A DNA stretch of 64,000 bases from Pontibacter ramchanderi (GCF_002846395.1 NZ_PJMU01000002.1:868001-932000); one strand, 5' to 3'; counted from the stretch's first letter, positions 34,967-44,008 are shown. Notes: a model not told the origin generated them from the letters alone. Made by a program: numbers and translations.

Positions 34967-35794
34967 TTAGAATGTTTTGAGGAACGCGACAATGAAGGGA
35001 ACGACCATTACCAGGCTGTCGAAGCGGTCCAGAATGCCCCCGTGGCCAGGCAGCAGCGTGCCCGAATCCTTAACACCCAGGCTGCGCTTGAGCAGCGACT
35101 CCACCAGGTCGCCCAGCACCCCGAAAACCGACACGATGATAGCCACGCCCACCCACTGGTAAAGCTCCAGGTCGAGGAAGAACATGGATAGTAGCCAGCT
35201 TACCAGCACCGTCAGGACGGTACCGCCGATCCAGCCCTCCCAGGTTTTGCCCGGGGAGATGCGCTCGAAGAGCTTGTTCTTGCCAAAATTTTTGCCCGCG
35301 ATGTAGGCGCCCGTATCCGATGACCAGATCAGTAGCAGCAGCCCCAGAATGGGCTGCCAGCGGTACTCTCCCTGCAGGTATCCGAGCAGCTGCAGCAGCG
35401 AGAACGGAATGGCGATGTAAAGTATGCCCAGTATGGTAAAAGCAATGTTGGTGAACGGCTGTGGCTCTTTGCGGTACAGCTCGAGCACAAATATCAGGAA
35501 CAGGGCCGGCAAGAACAGGTATAGCAGCTCGGTAGGCATGTACTCCTTGTCGACCAGGAAGAAAACGATGAAGATGCTGGCGGCCATGAGTGTGCCGTAT
35601 ACCTTGTTGGCTCGTATACCTACGGTGCCGGCCAGTCTGTAAAACTCCAGCGTGCCCAGCACGGTGAGCCCCAGAAACAGGATGAAGAAGGTCCATTCAC
35701 TGAAGATGATGCCTCCGATAAAAAGGGCCGCCCCCAATACTCCGACAATCAGGCGTTGCTGTAAATTACTAAGGGCAGATAGCTTGGTGCTCAT
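34967..35794 (-). CDS. cdsA: Phosphatidate cytidylyltransferase
   Basis: 275 residues, eight or so transmembrane segments. Makes CDP-diacylglycerol from phosphatidate and CTP. C-terminal signature WSSDTGAYIAGKNFGKNKLF, ERISPGKTWEGWIGG and DSLLPGHGGILDRFDSL-like sequence (SGTLLPGHGGILDRFDS) are complete. Starts 45 bases after the CPBP protease gene on the same strand. Confidence 0.95.
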   Translation of the reverse strand: MSTKLSALSNLQQRLIVGVLGAALFIGGIIFSEWTFFILFLGLTVLGTLEFYRLAGTVGIRANKVYGTLMAASIFIVFFLVDKEYMPTELLYLFLPALFLIFVLELYRKEPQPFTNIAFTILGILYIAIPFSLLQLLGYLQGEYRWQPILGLLLLIWSSDTGAYIAGKNFGKNKLFERISPGKTWEGWIGGTVLTVLVSWLLSMFFLDLELYQWVGVAIIVSVFGVLGDLVESLLKRSLGVKDSGTLLPGHGGILDRFDSLVMVVPFIVAFLKTF

Positions 35795-35839
35795 GCGATG
35801 TAGGTTGCCGGCAGCCGCCGCCGGGTGGTTTGTGTGAAT

Positions 35840-36805
35840 TTAACTGTGCTCCCGTTCCCCTGCGGCTTCGGCTATACTTTCGGGGCGCGTGGGCGTCAGC
35901 ATAAACTGCTTGTAAAGGTAATAGATTAGCGCGGCACTCAACACAGCCGATATCAAAATGGTGAGGACCGGCATTGGCTCAGTCGACTCTACATTAAAGT
36001 CAATGGCGCCTGTCTGCTGCAGGTATAGCAGAAACACCGTGAAGCCGTTGTTGAAAAAGTGTGCGATGATCGGCACCCAGATATTACCCGACCACAGGTA
36101 TAGGTAGCCAAACAAAGCCCCTAGCAGCACACGTGGCACAAAACCGAAGAACTGCACGTGGATAGCCGAGAAGATAATGGCCGCCACCCAAACTGCCACA
36201 TGCGCGTTGCCTGACCAGCGGTGCACCTGGCGCTGCAGAATACCCCTGAACACGAGCTCCTCGCCAATGGCAGGTATAACCGCAATAACCAGTAGGCCCA
36301 TCAGCAAGCGCGGGAACGTACCGAAATTGGCGATCAGTTTGGTGAGTTCGGCCAGCTCGTCTTCCTTGGCGCGTGCCCATTCCTCAAAGCCCTTCATAAA
36401 GCCGGGCAGCGAGAGCTCCGCATTCCAGTTGATAACGAGCGAATTGGCCGGCATAATAAAGATGATCAGAAAACCAGCCAGCAACAGCAAAGTGGGCAAC
36501 GGCAGCTTTTTCCAGTTCAGGTAATGATCGATGTTCACGTTCGCCAGGCGCAGCATGAGCAATGGTGCCAGCACAAATGAGCAGAACTGCACCAGGCCCT
36601 GAAAGAGCAGCAGCGCATCAGCCGCCTCTGGATGCTCCGTTGGGTTAGCCAGCAAATTGGTCAGGTCCATCACCTCTATTCCGAGCACCGTGGTTACCAG
36701 CGCCAGGTATATAAAACTGGCCACAAAATAGCCGCCCAGCATAAATGCCAGCAACAGCAACAGCACTAAAATTGGGTGTCGGTCTTCGGAGATGAAACCT
36801 TTCAT
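35840..36805 (-). CDS. CPBP-family intramembrane metalloprotease
   Basis: 321 residues with about eight transmembrane segments. Family motifs: Glu182-Glu183-x-x-x-Arg187 (GEELVFRGILQRQ), the FSAIHVQFFGFVPRVLLGAL motif and the third motif IAHFFNN. Related to type II CAAX prenyl endopeptidases and bacteriocin-immunity proteases; the target here is unknown. First gene in a run with cdsA. Confidence 0.9.
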   Translation of the reverse strand: MKGFISEDRHPILVLLLLLAFMLGGYFVASFIYLALVTTVLGIEVMDLTNLLANPTEHPEAADALLLFQGLVQFCSFVLAPLLMLRLANVNIDHYLNWKKLPLPTLLLLAGFLIIFIMPANSLVINWNAELSLPGFMKGFEEWARAKEDELAELTKLIANFGTFPRLLMGLLVIAVIPAIGEELVFRGILQRQVHRWSGNAHVAVWVAAIIFSAIHVQFFGFVPRVLLGALFGYLYLWSGNIWVPIIAHFFNNGFTVFLLYLQQTGAIDFNVESTEPMPVLTILISAVLSAALIYYLYKQFMLTPTRPESIAEAAGEREHS

Positions 36806-36826
36806 AGAGAAGATTAGGTTTAATTG

Positions 36827-36840
36827 ACGTAAATTTACGT
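36827..36840. promoter_or_regulatory. 14-bp palindrome in the CPBP–dusB spacer
   Basis: ACGTAAATTTACGT is a perfect palindrome located 22 bases upstream of the CPBP start and 18 before the dusB start. The position between divergent genes fits an operator; no regulator is identified. Confidence 0.4.
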
Positions 36841-36858
36841 GAAAATTTAACTTTTGCT

Positions 36859-37848
36859 TTGGTAAAGATAGCGAACATAGAACTGGGCGAGTTTCCGCTG
36901 CTGCTGGCTCCGATGGAGGACGTAAGCGACCCGCCTTTCCGGAAAGTATGCAAGGCCAACGGTGCAGACCTGATGTATACCGAGTTCATCTCTTCTGAGG
37001 GTTTGATACGTGACGCCGCCAAAAGTGTGCAAAAACTCGACATTTTTGACTACGAGCGCCCCATCGGCATTCAGATTTTCGGCTCCGACATCGACTCGAT
37101 GCGCGAGGCCGCTATTGTGTCGTCGCAGGCCGGTCCTGACCTCATCGACATCAACTACGGTTGCCCCGTGAAAAACGTGGCCTGCAAGGGTGCGGGTGCT
37201 GCCCTGCTCCGCGACATCCCCAAGATGGTGAAGATGACCGAGGAGATTGTGAAAGCCACGCACCTGCCCGTGACCGTGAAAACCCGCCTGGGCTGGGACG
37301 AAGACACGAAATACATTGTGGAGACGGCTGAAAGGCTACAGGACATCGGCATCAAAGCCCTGAGTATACACGGTCGGACCCGCGTGCAGATGTATAAAGG
37401 CGAAGCCGACTGGACCTTGATTGCTGAGGTGAAGAACAACCCGCGCATGCAGATTCCGATCTTCGGCAACGGCGACATCGACTCGCCGCAAAAAGCGCTG
37501 GAGTACAAGAACCGATATGGCGTAGACGGCATCATGATTGGTCGCGCAAGCATTGGCCACCCCTGGATCTTCAACGAGATAAAACACTACATGGCGACTG
37601 GCGAAATGCTGGCCCCACCTACCCTGGAAGAGCGCGTGGAGGTTTGCCGCCAGCACTTCACGCACTCGCTGGAGTGGAAGGGCGACAAGCTGGGCATTTT
37701 CGAAATGCGCCGCCACTATACCAACTACTTCCGCGGTCTTCCGCATTTCAAGCCCCTGCGCATGAAACTGGTGCAGTCCGAAGACATCCAGGAAATCTAC
37801 GACACGCTGGACGAGATTGCCCAGACGATGGCGTATGAAGAAGTTTAG
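36859..37848 (+). CDS. dusB: tRNA-dihydrouridine synthase B
   Basis: 329 residues; the start at 36859 is TTG, since no ATG lies upstream in frame and the first internal Met is inside LAPMEDV. FMN enzyme that reduces uridine to dihydrouridine in tRNA. LLLAPMEDVSDPPFRK, catalytic Cys102 in DINYGCPVKNVACKGAG, TVKTRLGW and IHGRTRVQMYKGEADW are all present. The C-terminal helical tRNA-binding domain is intact. Confidence 0.95.
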   Translation: MVKIANIELGEFPLLLAPMEDVSDPPFRKVCKANGADLMYTEFISSEGLIRDAAKSVQKLDIFDYERPIGIQIFGSDIDSMREAAIVSSQAGPDLIDINYGCPVKNVACKGAGAALLRDIPKMVKMTEEIVKATHLPVTVKTRLGWDEDTKYIVETAERLQDIGIKALSIHGRTRVQMYKGEADWTLIAEVKNNPRMQIPIFGNGDIDSPQKALEYKNRYGVDGIMIGRASIGHPWIFNEIKHYMATGEMLAPPTLEERVEVCRQHFTHSLEWKGDKLGIFEMRRHYTNYFRGLPHFKPLRMKLVQSEDIQEIYDTLDEIAQTMAYEEV

Positions 37849-37880
37849 GAGTTAGATAGTTTGTGAGTTAAGTGATTAGC
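37848..37880. repeat. YTAACTC octad array (inverted) at the dusB stop
   Basis: GAGTTAGATAGTTTGTGAGT followed by TAAGTGATTA. On the minus strand it reads CTTAACTC, ACAAACTA, TCTAACTC. It begins on the last base of the dusB stop codon. Confidence 0.55.
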
Positions 37881-37895
37881 TCTATTTCATAAATT

Positions 37896-37942
37896 TTAAG
37901 GAGTTGGTGTTCGGCATGCATGCTGAGACATTAACTCCTTTT
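37896..37942 (+). terminator. Probable terminator after dusB
   Basis: AAGGAGTT (37898–37905) pairs with AACTCCTT (37933–37940), with a smaller inner GCATGC helix, followed by TTTAT. Confidence 0.6.
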
Positions 37943-37949
37943 ATCTTTG
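37942..37949 (+). promoter_or_regulatory. Candidate -7 box for the EamA gene
   Basis: TATCTTTG matches TAnnTTTG; about 105 bases before the EamA start. No TTG at the expected upstream distance is present. Confidence 0.35.
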
Positions 37950-37982
37950 CAAATGAGTTTGAGAACTGTGGCTTGCCCCAAC

Positions 37983-38012
37983 CCTCAAACTCCTAAACTC
38001 TCTAACTCTCTA
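37983..38012. repeat. YTAACTC octad array
   Basis: TCAAACTC, CTAAACTC, TCTAACTC, TCTACC in tandem with an 8-base period, 45 bases before the EamA start. Confidence 0.6.
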
Positions 38013-38055
38013 CCTTATCAAACCCACACTTGCTCCTGCACAGAAAAGAACAGGC

Positions 38056-38922
38056 ATGCCGGCTATTGCCTGGCTCCTGGTCATTATACTTGCCCTGATC
38101 TGGGGTACCTCGTTTATTCTTATCAAGAAGGGACTGGTCGTTTATTCTTCGGACGAGCTGGGCGCCCTGCGCATGGTGATCGCCTGCACGGCCCTGTTAC
38201 CCTTTGCCATCAAAAACCTCCGCACAGTCGAGCCCGGCCGCTGGAAATTTTTGCTGGGAAGCGGTCTGCTGGGCAACTTCTTCCCCGCTTTCCTGTTTGC
38301 CATCGCCGAAACGCGCCTGGCCAGCGGACTGGCAGGTGTGCTCAACTCGCTCACAGCGCTGTTTACCCTGCTGGTAGGCGCCGCCTTATTTGGCCAGTCC
38401 ATCACCTGGATGCGCATGCTGGGCATCGTGATCGGTATAGCGGGCACGGCGGTCCTTATATTCAGCGGCAACGGCAACGCCGAGCTCGACAACATGTACT
38501 ATGGCCTGTACATTGTGCTGGCCACCGTTTTCTACGGCATCAGTGCTAACCTCATCAAGCACCGCCTGCAGGGCATGAAAGCCGTGGCTGTTTCGAGCCT
38601 GGCCTTGCTCACCGTGGGCCCCGTTGCGCTGGTATACCTGCTCACCACCGATTTTCTTTACAAGCTGCAGCACGTACCAGGCGCCTGGGAAGCGTTGATG
38701 TATATTGCTATACTGGCCGTGTTCAGCACCGCCATTGCGCTGGTGCTCTTCAACAAGCTGATCCACATCTCCACCACCCTGTTTGCCAGCTCCACCACCT
38801 ACCTTATACCTGTAGTGGCGCTTATGTGGGGTGTGCTCGACGGCGAGACGATTCATCTGTGGCACTACGTGGGCATGGTCATCATTCTGGCAGGCGTGTT
38901 TATTGTAAACCGCGCCAAGTAG
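38056..38922 (+). CDS. EamA/DMT-family transporter
   Basis: 288 residues, ten transmembrane segments in two EamA repeats: first ILALIWGTSFILIKKGLVVY and TRLASGLAGVLNSLTALFTL; second YGLYIVLATVFYGISANLIK and STTLFASSTTYLIPVVALMW with GVLDGETIHLWH. Inner-membrane exporter of metabolites or amino acids; substrate not predictable from sequence. Confidence 0.92.
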   Translation: MPAIAWLLVIILALIWGTSFILIKKGLVVYSSDELGALRMVIACTALLPFAIKNLRTVEPGRWKFLLGSGLLGNFFPAFLFAIAETRLASGLAGVLNSLTALFTLLVGAALFGQSITWMRMLGIVIGIAGTAVLIFSGNGNAELDNMYYGLYIVLATVFYGISANLIKHRLQGMKAVAVSSLALLTVGPVALVYLLTTDFLYKLQHVPGAWEALMYIAILAVFSTAIALVLFNKLIHISTTLFASSTTYLIPVVALMWGVLDGETIHLWHYVGMVIILAGVFIVNRAK

Positions 38923-38955
38923 TTCCCGAAAAACGGCCAAGGCTATACCTGTTTC

Positions 38956-38995
38956 AACAGCTTCTGCCCTACCCAAAGCAGAAGCTGTTTTATTT
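38956..38995 (+). terminator. Terminator after the EamA gene
   Basis: AACAGCTTCTGC (38956–38967) pairs with GCAGAAGCTGTT (38978–38989), followed by TTATTTG. Confidence 0.8.
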
Positions 38996-39085
38996 GTGCC
39001 CGGCCGGGTTTGCTAATATCAGAATTTTCTAATCTCTCATTATTTTGCTTACTTAAGGGTTTACAAGAACCGACCCAACAACCAC

Positions 39086-41074
39086 ATGAGGTTATTACAG
39101 ACCCTTTTGAGTCTTGCGCTGCTGCTTCTCTCCTTTCAGGCAATAGCACAGGAAGACAATTCAGCATTATTGGCCATTGAGGAATTTCAGCTGCAGGCCG
39201 TGAACGACACGGCATTTACCCTGCACGCCACTAACGAGTCGGGCAACCTGGTCACGTATAGCGGACCGCTGCCCGTGCGCATCAACGGCAACCTGCAGGA
39301 TATCAGCTTTACCGAGGGAGAGGCCCGCTTTTCGCTTCCCCAAAAGGCCAACCTGGTGCAGGTAAGCGCTAACGTCGGCACCCACACCATTGCCCACCTC
39401 TACCGCCTCGATGCAGAAGCAGAACACGGTGTGCGTAACTTCCCCATGTGGCTCTCTATCCTGCCGCCGCTTATTGCCATCATACTAGCCCTTATCTTCA
39501 GGGAGGTGCTGCTGGCGCTTTTTGCCGGTATCTGGGTAGGCGGCTTTGTGATTTATGGTATGTCTTTCAAGGCCTTTTTTACTGGCTTGCTTGCTGTAGC
39601 CGATACTTATCTTATCGGTGCCCTTACAGATTCGGACCACATTTCCGTCGTCATTTTCTCGATGCTGATAGGCGGCATGGTGGCCATCATTTCCAAGAAC
39701 GGGGGTATGGCCGGTGTCGTGAACAAACTCTCGCGCTACGCCCGGTCGGCCCGCAGCTCCCAACTGGTAACCTGGGTGCTGGGCGTTGCCATTTTCTTCG
39801 ACGACTACGCCAACTCACTGATTGTGGGCAACACCATGCGCCCTGTTACCGACAAGCACCGCGTTTCGCGCGAAAAACTGGCCTACATTGTGGACAGCAC
39901 CGCCGCTCCTGTGGCCGCCATCGCTTTCGTGACCACCTGGATCGGTGCTGAGCTGGGCTATATTAAAGATGCCGCCACAACGCTGGGTATAGCGGAGAGT
40001 GCCTACTCGCTGTTCCTGAACTCGCTGCAGTACGCTTACTACCCGGTGCTTACGCTGCTGTTTATGCTCATGCTGATCTGGATGAACCGCGATTACGGCC
40101 TGATGCACAAAGCGGAAGTGCGTGCCCGCACGACGGGTGCCGTGAGCAACCACCGCGCCGACAGCCGCAGCGATTCCCGGCAGCAGCAGGAAATGGCCGA
40201 ATTCGAAGCCATTGACCCGGATCGCAGCCGCGCCTTCAACGCGCTTATACCTGTGTTGGTGGTGATCTTCGGAACCGTGATTGGCCTGCTGTACACAGGG
40301 CACAACCCCGAAACCTGGGCCGACCCGAGCATTGGCTTTTTCCGCAAGCTCTCCATCACCATTGGCAACTCCAACTCGTATGTGGCGCTTATCTGGGCTT
40401 CGCTTTCGGGGGTTGTCTCGGCCATTGCGCTTACAGTGAGCCAACGCATCATGAGCCTGTACGAAACCATGGAGTCGTTGGTGGTGGGCTTTAAGACCAT
40501 GCTCCCGGCCATGCTCATCCTGGTGCTGGCCTGGTCGCTGGCGCAGGTGACCAAAGAGCTTTACACCGCCGAATACCTGACCTCCCTCTTCTCGGGCAAT
40601 GTTTCGCCGCGCTGGCTGCCTGAGATCACCTTCTTCCTGGCTGCCATCATCGCCTTTTCAACCGGGTCGAGTTGGGGCACCATGGCCATCTTATACCCGC
40701 TGATGCTGCCAGCCACCTGGTACGTGAGCCAGCAGCATGGCATGAGCGTGGAGGAAACTATGCCTATCCTCTACAACGTGATTTCGGTGGTGCTGGCCGG
40801 AGCCGTGTTCGGCGACCACTGCTCCCCTATCTCCGACACTACTATTCTTAGCTCGCTGGCCTCTGGCTGCAACCACATCGACCACGTAAAAACGCAGTTG
40901 CCTTACGCCTTTACAGTGGCGCTGGTGGCCAACCTGGTTTGCACCGCGCTCTCCAGTTGGGGGGTGCACTGGCTGCTCGTATACCTTATCGGGGCCATCA
41001 TTCTGTGGGGCATTATCAAGCTGCTGGGCAGGAAAAACGAACAGGAGCCCGTATTGGCGGAAGTAGCAAATTAA
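39086..41074 (+). CDS. NhaC-type Na+/H+ antiporter with N-terminal exported domain
   Basis: 662 residues. The N-terminus is a signal-peptide-like helix (MRLLQTLLSLALLLLSFQAI ending in AQ), then about 90 residues of soluble beta-rich sequence (EEFQLQAVNDTAFTLHATNE, RINGNLQDISFTEGEARFSL), and only then the NhaC transporter from residue about 115 (FPMWLSILPPLIAIILALIF). NhaC motifs: IFFDDYANSLIVGNTMRPVT, DSTAAPVAAIAFVTTWIG, TGSSWGTMAILYPLMLPA and VFGDHCSPISDTTILSS. About 12 membrane helices. The extra domain is probably periplasmic; its role is unknown. Function: Na+ efflux against H+ uptake. Confidence 0.92.
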   Translation: MRLLQTLLSLALLLLSFQAIAQEDNSALLAIEEFQLQAVNDTAFTLHATNESGNLVTYSGPLPVRINGNLQDISFTEGEARFSLPQKANLVQVSANVGTHTIAHLYRLDAEAEHGVRNFPMWLSILPPLIAIILALIFREVLLALFAGIWVGGFVIYGMSFKAFFTGLLAVADTYLIGALTDSDHISVVIFSMLIGGMVAIISKNGGMAGVVNKLSRYARSARSSQLVTWVLGVAIFFDDYANSLIVGNTMRPVTDKHRVSREKLAYIVDSTAAPVAAIAFVTTWIGAELGYIKDAATTLGIAESAYSLFLNSLQYAYYPVLTLLFMLMLIWMNRDYGLMHKAEVRARTTGAVSNHRADSRSDSRQQQEMAEFEAIDPDRSRAFNALIPVLVVIFGTVIGLLYTGHNPETWADPSIGFFRKLSITIGNSNSYVALIWASLSGVVSAIALTVSQRIMSLYETMESLVVGFKTMLPAMLILVLAWSLAQVTKELYTAEYLTSLFSGNVSPRWLPEITFFLAAIIAFSTGSSWGTMAILYPLMLPATWYVSQQHGMSVEETMPILYNVISVVLAGAVFGDHCSPISDTTILSSLASGCNHIDHVKTQLPYAFTVALVANLVCTALSSWGVHWLLVYLIGAIILWGIIKLLGRKNEQEPVLAEVAN

Positions 41075-41095
41075 GTATACCTAACCAAAGCGTTT

Positions 41096-41548
41096 ATGAT
41101 TCCGAAGCTGCAATCCAGAGAAGAGATGGCACAGTCCGAGAAACTGACCAGGGAGTTTGACCGCCTGCAACAGTTAATAGACGCGCTGAACAGCAAAGAC
41201 ATTCCGGAAGGTATAGCCGCCACGATCACGCAGCAACTGGCGCCGCTCCACAACACAGGTATACCTGCTTCGCAGTATGGAGCGCAGTTAAAGAAAACCC
41301 GGGGCGCTATTCTCAAGCTGGTGAAGAAACAGCTCAAACTGGTTCCTCAAAAGCATTATCAGAAGCTGTGGATGGCTCTTGGAACGACGACGCTGGGCCT
41401 TCCTTTTGGTGTGGTATATGCCTTAATGCTGAAGAATTTTGCTTTTCTGGGCCTGGGGATGCCGGTGGGGATTGGAGTAGGTATAGCAATTGGCACCAAG
41501 TTGGATAAGCAGGCCAAAGCCGAGGGCCGGCAACTTGACATAGAATAG
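41096..41548 (+). CDS. Hypothetical protein with C-terminal membrane hairpin
   Basis: 150 residues. Helical, charged first 90 residues (EKLTREFDRLQQLIDALNSK), then two hydrophobic helices (LGLPFGVVYALMLKNFAFLG, MPVGIGVGIAIGTKLD) with Gly-rich packing. No family recognised. It starts 21 bases after the NhaC stop and could be co-transcribed. Confidence 0.7.
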   Translation: MIPKLQSREEMAQSEKLTREFDRLQQLIDALNSKDIPEGIAATITQQLAPLHNTGIPASQYGAQLKKTRGAILKLVKKQLKLVPQKHYQKLWMALGTTTLGLPFGVVYALMLKNFAFLGLGMPVGIGVGIAIGTKLDKQAKAEGRQLDIE

Positions 41549-41566
41549 ATCTGGTCAGGCCTTAGG

Positions 41567-42502
41567 TCAGAAGTCCAGCCGATAAAAGTCGTGCACCACC
41601 GTGCGGGCGCCGTAGCTCTCCTTGTAGCTGACCAGCCCCTCGTTCAGGTAGAGCCCCTGCTGCTCTGTGGAAACACCAAAACTGAAATACTTTTTGTGAG
41701 CGTATACCTGGCGTATCAGGTGGTCGAGAAGCACGTAGGCGGCGCCTTCCTCCTGTGCCCGGCTGCCTGCACCGATATACTGACAGTGAGCCACCGTAGC
41801 GGTTTGAAATACCAGGGCACCCGTCAGCAATTCGCCTTCGCTTGATATGGTGTAAAGTCTGATATTATCGGGAAACGCCTGCACCAGCCGCCTTACCTCT
41901 TCGGCTGTGTGCACCGGCTGCAGCTTATGCCGGCTCTCCAGCTGCGTGGCCACAAGCTGCATAAACCCACTATAATCGTCTGACGTTTGAACTTGCCACC
42001 CCTGGCCTATACCCTGCGACAGCCGCCAGCGGCGGTCTTTGCTATACCTGACAGGCTGCCCCAGATCGATTACTGAGTTCACATCCCGCCGGTATAACGT
42101 GGCGCCATACCTGAGCAGGGCATACAGATCTTCCTCGGCAGGCAATTGGTGATAGATGTGTGGTATGGCTTTGTAAAAAAGCGCCTTTAGCTGCTGCTCC
42201 CGGCTATACCTGATCAGCGCATCAAACACCTGCAGCATGAGCGCGGCTTTCATCTTTGTGCCGCTCACTATACCGCCGTAACTCAACCCGGCATGCGCGT
42301 GCAGGTCATTCCCTGAAGCATTGGCAGGCAACAAGGCAATCAGTCTTTCTTTATAATAGAACAGCAACGAATGGTCCTGGAATCGATCGGCGTGATACTC
42401 CATGTAGTCGCGCTGGAACAGGAACGTACCATTTTTGGAGGCTTGCACAAAAGCATCCCACTCCAATTTATACCTGCTACTATACCTGATTACTGTAACC
42501 AC
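41567..42502 (-). CDS. GNAT/FemAB-like acyltransferase
   Basis: 311 residues from GTG at 42502; the first internal Met is well inside the domain. N-terminal WDAFVQASKNGTFLFQRDYM is characteristic of the FemAB-like GNAT group (Acetyltransf_6 type), with VFQTATVAHCQYIGAGSRAQ, GAAYVLLDHLIRQVYAHKKY and SFGVSTEQQGLYLNEGLVSY toward the C-terminus. Such proteins often add amino acids or acyl groups to cell-surface or antibiotic-like molecules. No pathway genes are adjacent, so substrate is unknown. The gene is rich in the TATACCT motif. Confidence 0.75.
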   Translation of the reverse strand: MVTVIRYSSRYKLEWDAFVQASKNGTFLFQRDYMEYHADRFQDHSLLFYYKERLIALLPANASGNDLHAHAGLSYGGIVSGTKMKAALMLQVFDALIRYSREQQLKALFYKAIPHIYHQLPAEEDLYALLRYGATLYRRDVNSVIDLGQPVRYSKDRRWRLSQGIGQGWQVQTSDDYSGFMQLVATQLESRHKLQPVHTAEEVRRLVQAFPDNIRLYTISSEGELLTGALVFQTATVAHCQYIGAGSRAQEEGAAYVLLDHLIRQVYAHKKYFSFGVSTEQQGLYLNEGLVSYKESYGARTVVHDFYRLDF

Positions 42503-42517
42503 TTAGAATGACTGTTT

Positions 42518-42534
42518 GACAAAGGACAAAAGAC
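42518..42534. repeat. Heptad array, GACAAAG type
   Basis: GACAAAGGACAAAAGAC: two and a half 7-base units a few bases upstream of the acyltransferase start. Confidence 0.5.
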
Positions 42535-42680
42535 GGCTATACCTGTGATTAATAAAAGTTATACTTGTGAAGTAGCCATCTGCACAAAACCGGACAGGCC
42601 GCGACCTGTCCCTACAATTCAACCGTAATGCTGCTTAGCACCACGACGTCAGGATGTAACATCGCTACTATTCAACCTAC

Positions 42681-42714
42681 TTCTTAACTCTCCAACTCCT
42701 AAACTCTCAAACTT
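42681..42714. repeat. YTAACTC octad array
   Basis: TTAACTC, TCCAACTC, CTAAACTC, TCAAACTT in a row, four units of 8-base period. It ends a few bases before the reverse-complement stop of the histidine kinase gene. Confidence 0.6.
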
Positions 42715-42718
42715 AAAA

Positions 42719-43894
42719 TCACCTGTTCAGCACGATCCGGAAAGTAGTGCCTTTCCCTACTTCGGAGGACTTGACGTAGAGCCTGCCTTGGTGGTAGTTA
42801 TCGATGATACGCTTGGCCAGTGCCAGTCCAAGGCCCCAGCCCCGCTTCTTGGTGGTAAAGCCCGGCAGGAAGACCGAGTCGAGCTTGCTCTTGGGTATAC
42901 CTTTGCCTGTGTCTGTTATGTCGAGTGCAATCTGGCTTTTGCCCAGCAGCGATAGCTGAAGTTTAATGCTTCCGCGGCCTTCCATCGCATCCACGGCATT
43001 CTTGCAGATGTTCTCGATCACCCAATCAAAAAGCGGCACATTTACTTTGGCCGTGATGTCGGGCGCAAAGCTTGTGCTGACCGTAAAATCTACCTTGCTC
43101 GAAATGCGGTTCTGCAGGTAGCCGATCGCGTTTTCGGTTACCTGCAGGATGTTTTCGTCGCGCAGCAGCGGCACTGAGCCGATGTTGGAAAAGCGCTCCG
43201 TGATGATCTCTAGGCGGCGGATATCCTTCCAGAGTTCGGCCGTTATTGGCTCGTTCTCAAACTTCGGGCTGGATTTCATGTACTCGTACCAGGCCATCAG
43301 AGATGAGAGCGGCGTACCCAACTGATGGGCCGTCTCCTTGGCCAGGCCTACCCATACCCTGTTCTGCTCAGCCTTGCGCGAGTAGCTGAAAGCGAAGTAG
43401 GCCATCAGGGCAAAGCAGAAAATAACCATGAGCTGCACGTAGGGGTAGTAGCGCAGCTGCGAGAGCAGGGCCGAGTCTTTGTAAAACACGTAGTTCTCGG
43501 ACCCTTCCGCCCAAGGCACTATAATGGGGGCGTGCTGCGCCTTCATGCGGGCGATCTCGCGCTGCAGCAATTCATTTTTCCGGCTTTCCGAAATGTTTTC
43601 GGGCAGGTGGATGTTCTTAAAGTCGAGGATGTTTTCGTACTCGTCTGTCAGGATAACAGGTATGGTGTGGTTGGAGGAAAGGATCTCCTCTTCAATAAAA
43701 ACGATGTTGTCGTCGCTGGGCGCATTGATCATGTAGCGCAGTCCTTTGGCGTAAAGCTGCACCAATTCCTGCTCTCTTTCAGACAATTTGCTCACCAATA
43801 CGTTAGTGTACGTAATGGTAACCGCCCCAATGATGAGCGCGACGATAACGACTAGAAACTTTATTCTGTTTTTCTGGGCGTAAATGGGAATCAT
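42719..43894 (-). CDS. Membrane-bound sensor histidine kinase
   Basis: 391 residues. Two transmembrane helices (FLVVIVALIIGAVTITYTNV, LMVIFCFALMAYFAFSY) enclose a sensor region of about 120 residues with EEEILSSNHTIPVILTDEY. His190 in GLAKETAHQLGTPLSSL is the phosphoacceptor; the N box is FDWVIENICKNAVDAMEGRG, the G boxes are ITDTGKGIPKS and KRGWGLGLALAKRII. No response regulator is adjacent, so its partner is elsewhere. Divergent from hemA with 114 bases between. Confidence 0.92.
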   Translation of the reverse strand: MIPIYAQKNRIKFLVVIVALIIGAVTITYTNVLVSKLSEREQELVQLYAKGLRYMINAPSDDNIVFIEEEILSSNHTIPVILTDEYENILDFKNIHLPENISESRKNELLQREIARMKAQHAPIIVPWAEGSENYVFYKDSALLSQLRYYPYVQLMVIFCFALMAYFAFSYSRKAEQNRVWVGLAKETAHQLGTPLSSLMAWYEYMKSSPKFENEPITAELWKDIRRLEIITERFSNIGSVPLLRDENILQVTENAIGYLQNRISSKVDFTVSTSFAPDITAKVNVPLFDWVIENICKNAVDAMEGRGSIKLQLSLLGKSQIALDITDTGKGIPKSKLDSVFLPGFTTKKRGWGLGLALAKRIIDNYHQGRLYVKSSEVGKGTTFRIVLNR

Positions 43895-43975
43895 GCGGTA
43901 GGCGCGAAAATTATCTGAAATTAGTATAAATTAATTAATAAGGGCAAGTAAGTTTCTTTTTAATAAGCAAAGCAG

Positions 43976-43983
43976 TAATTTTG
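43976..43983 (+). promoter_or_regulatory. Candidate -7 box for hemA
   Basis: TAATTTTG matches TAnnTTTG exactly and lies 26 bases before the ATG, giving a very short leader. No TTG is seen at 19–21 bases upstream. Confidence 0.45.
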
Positions 43984-44008
43984 CACTTTAGTATTCCGAA
44001 CGTAAGAT

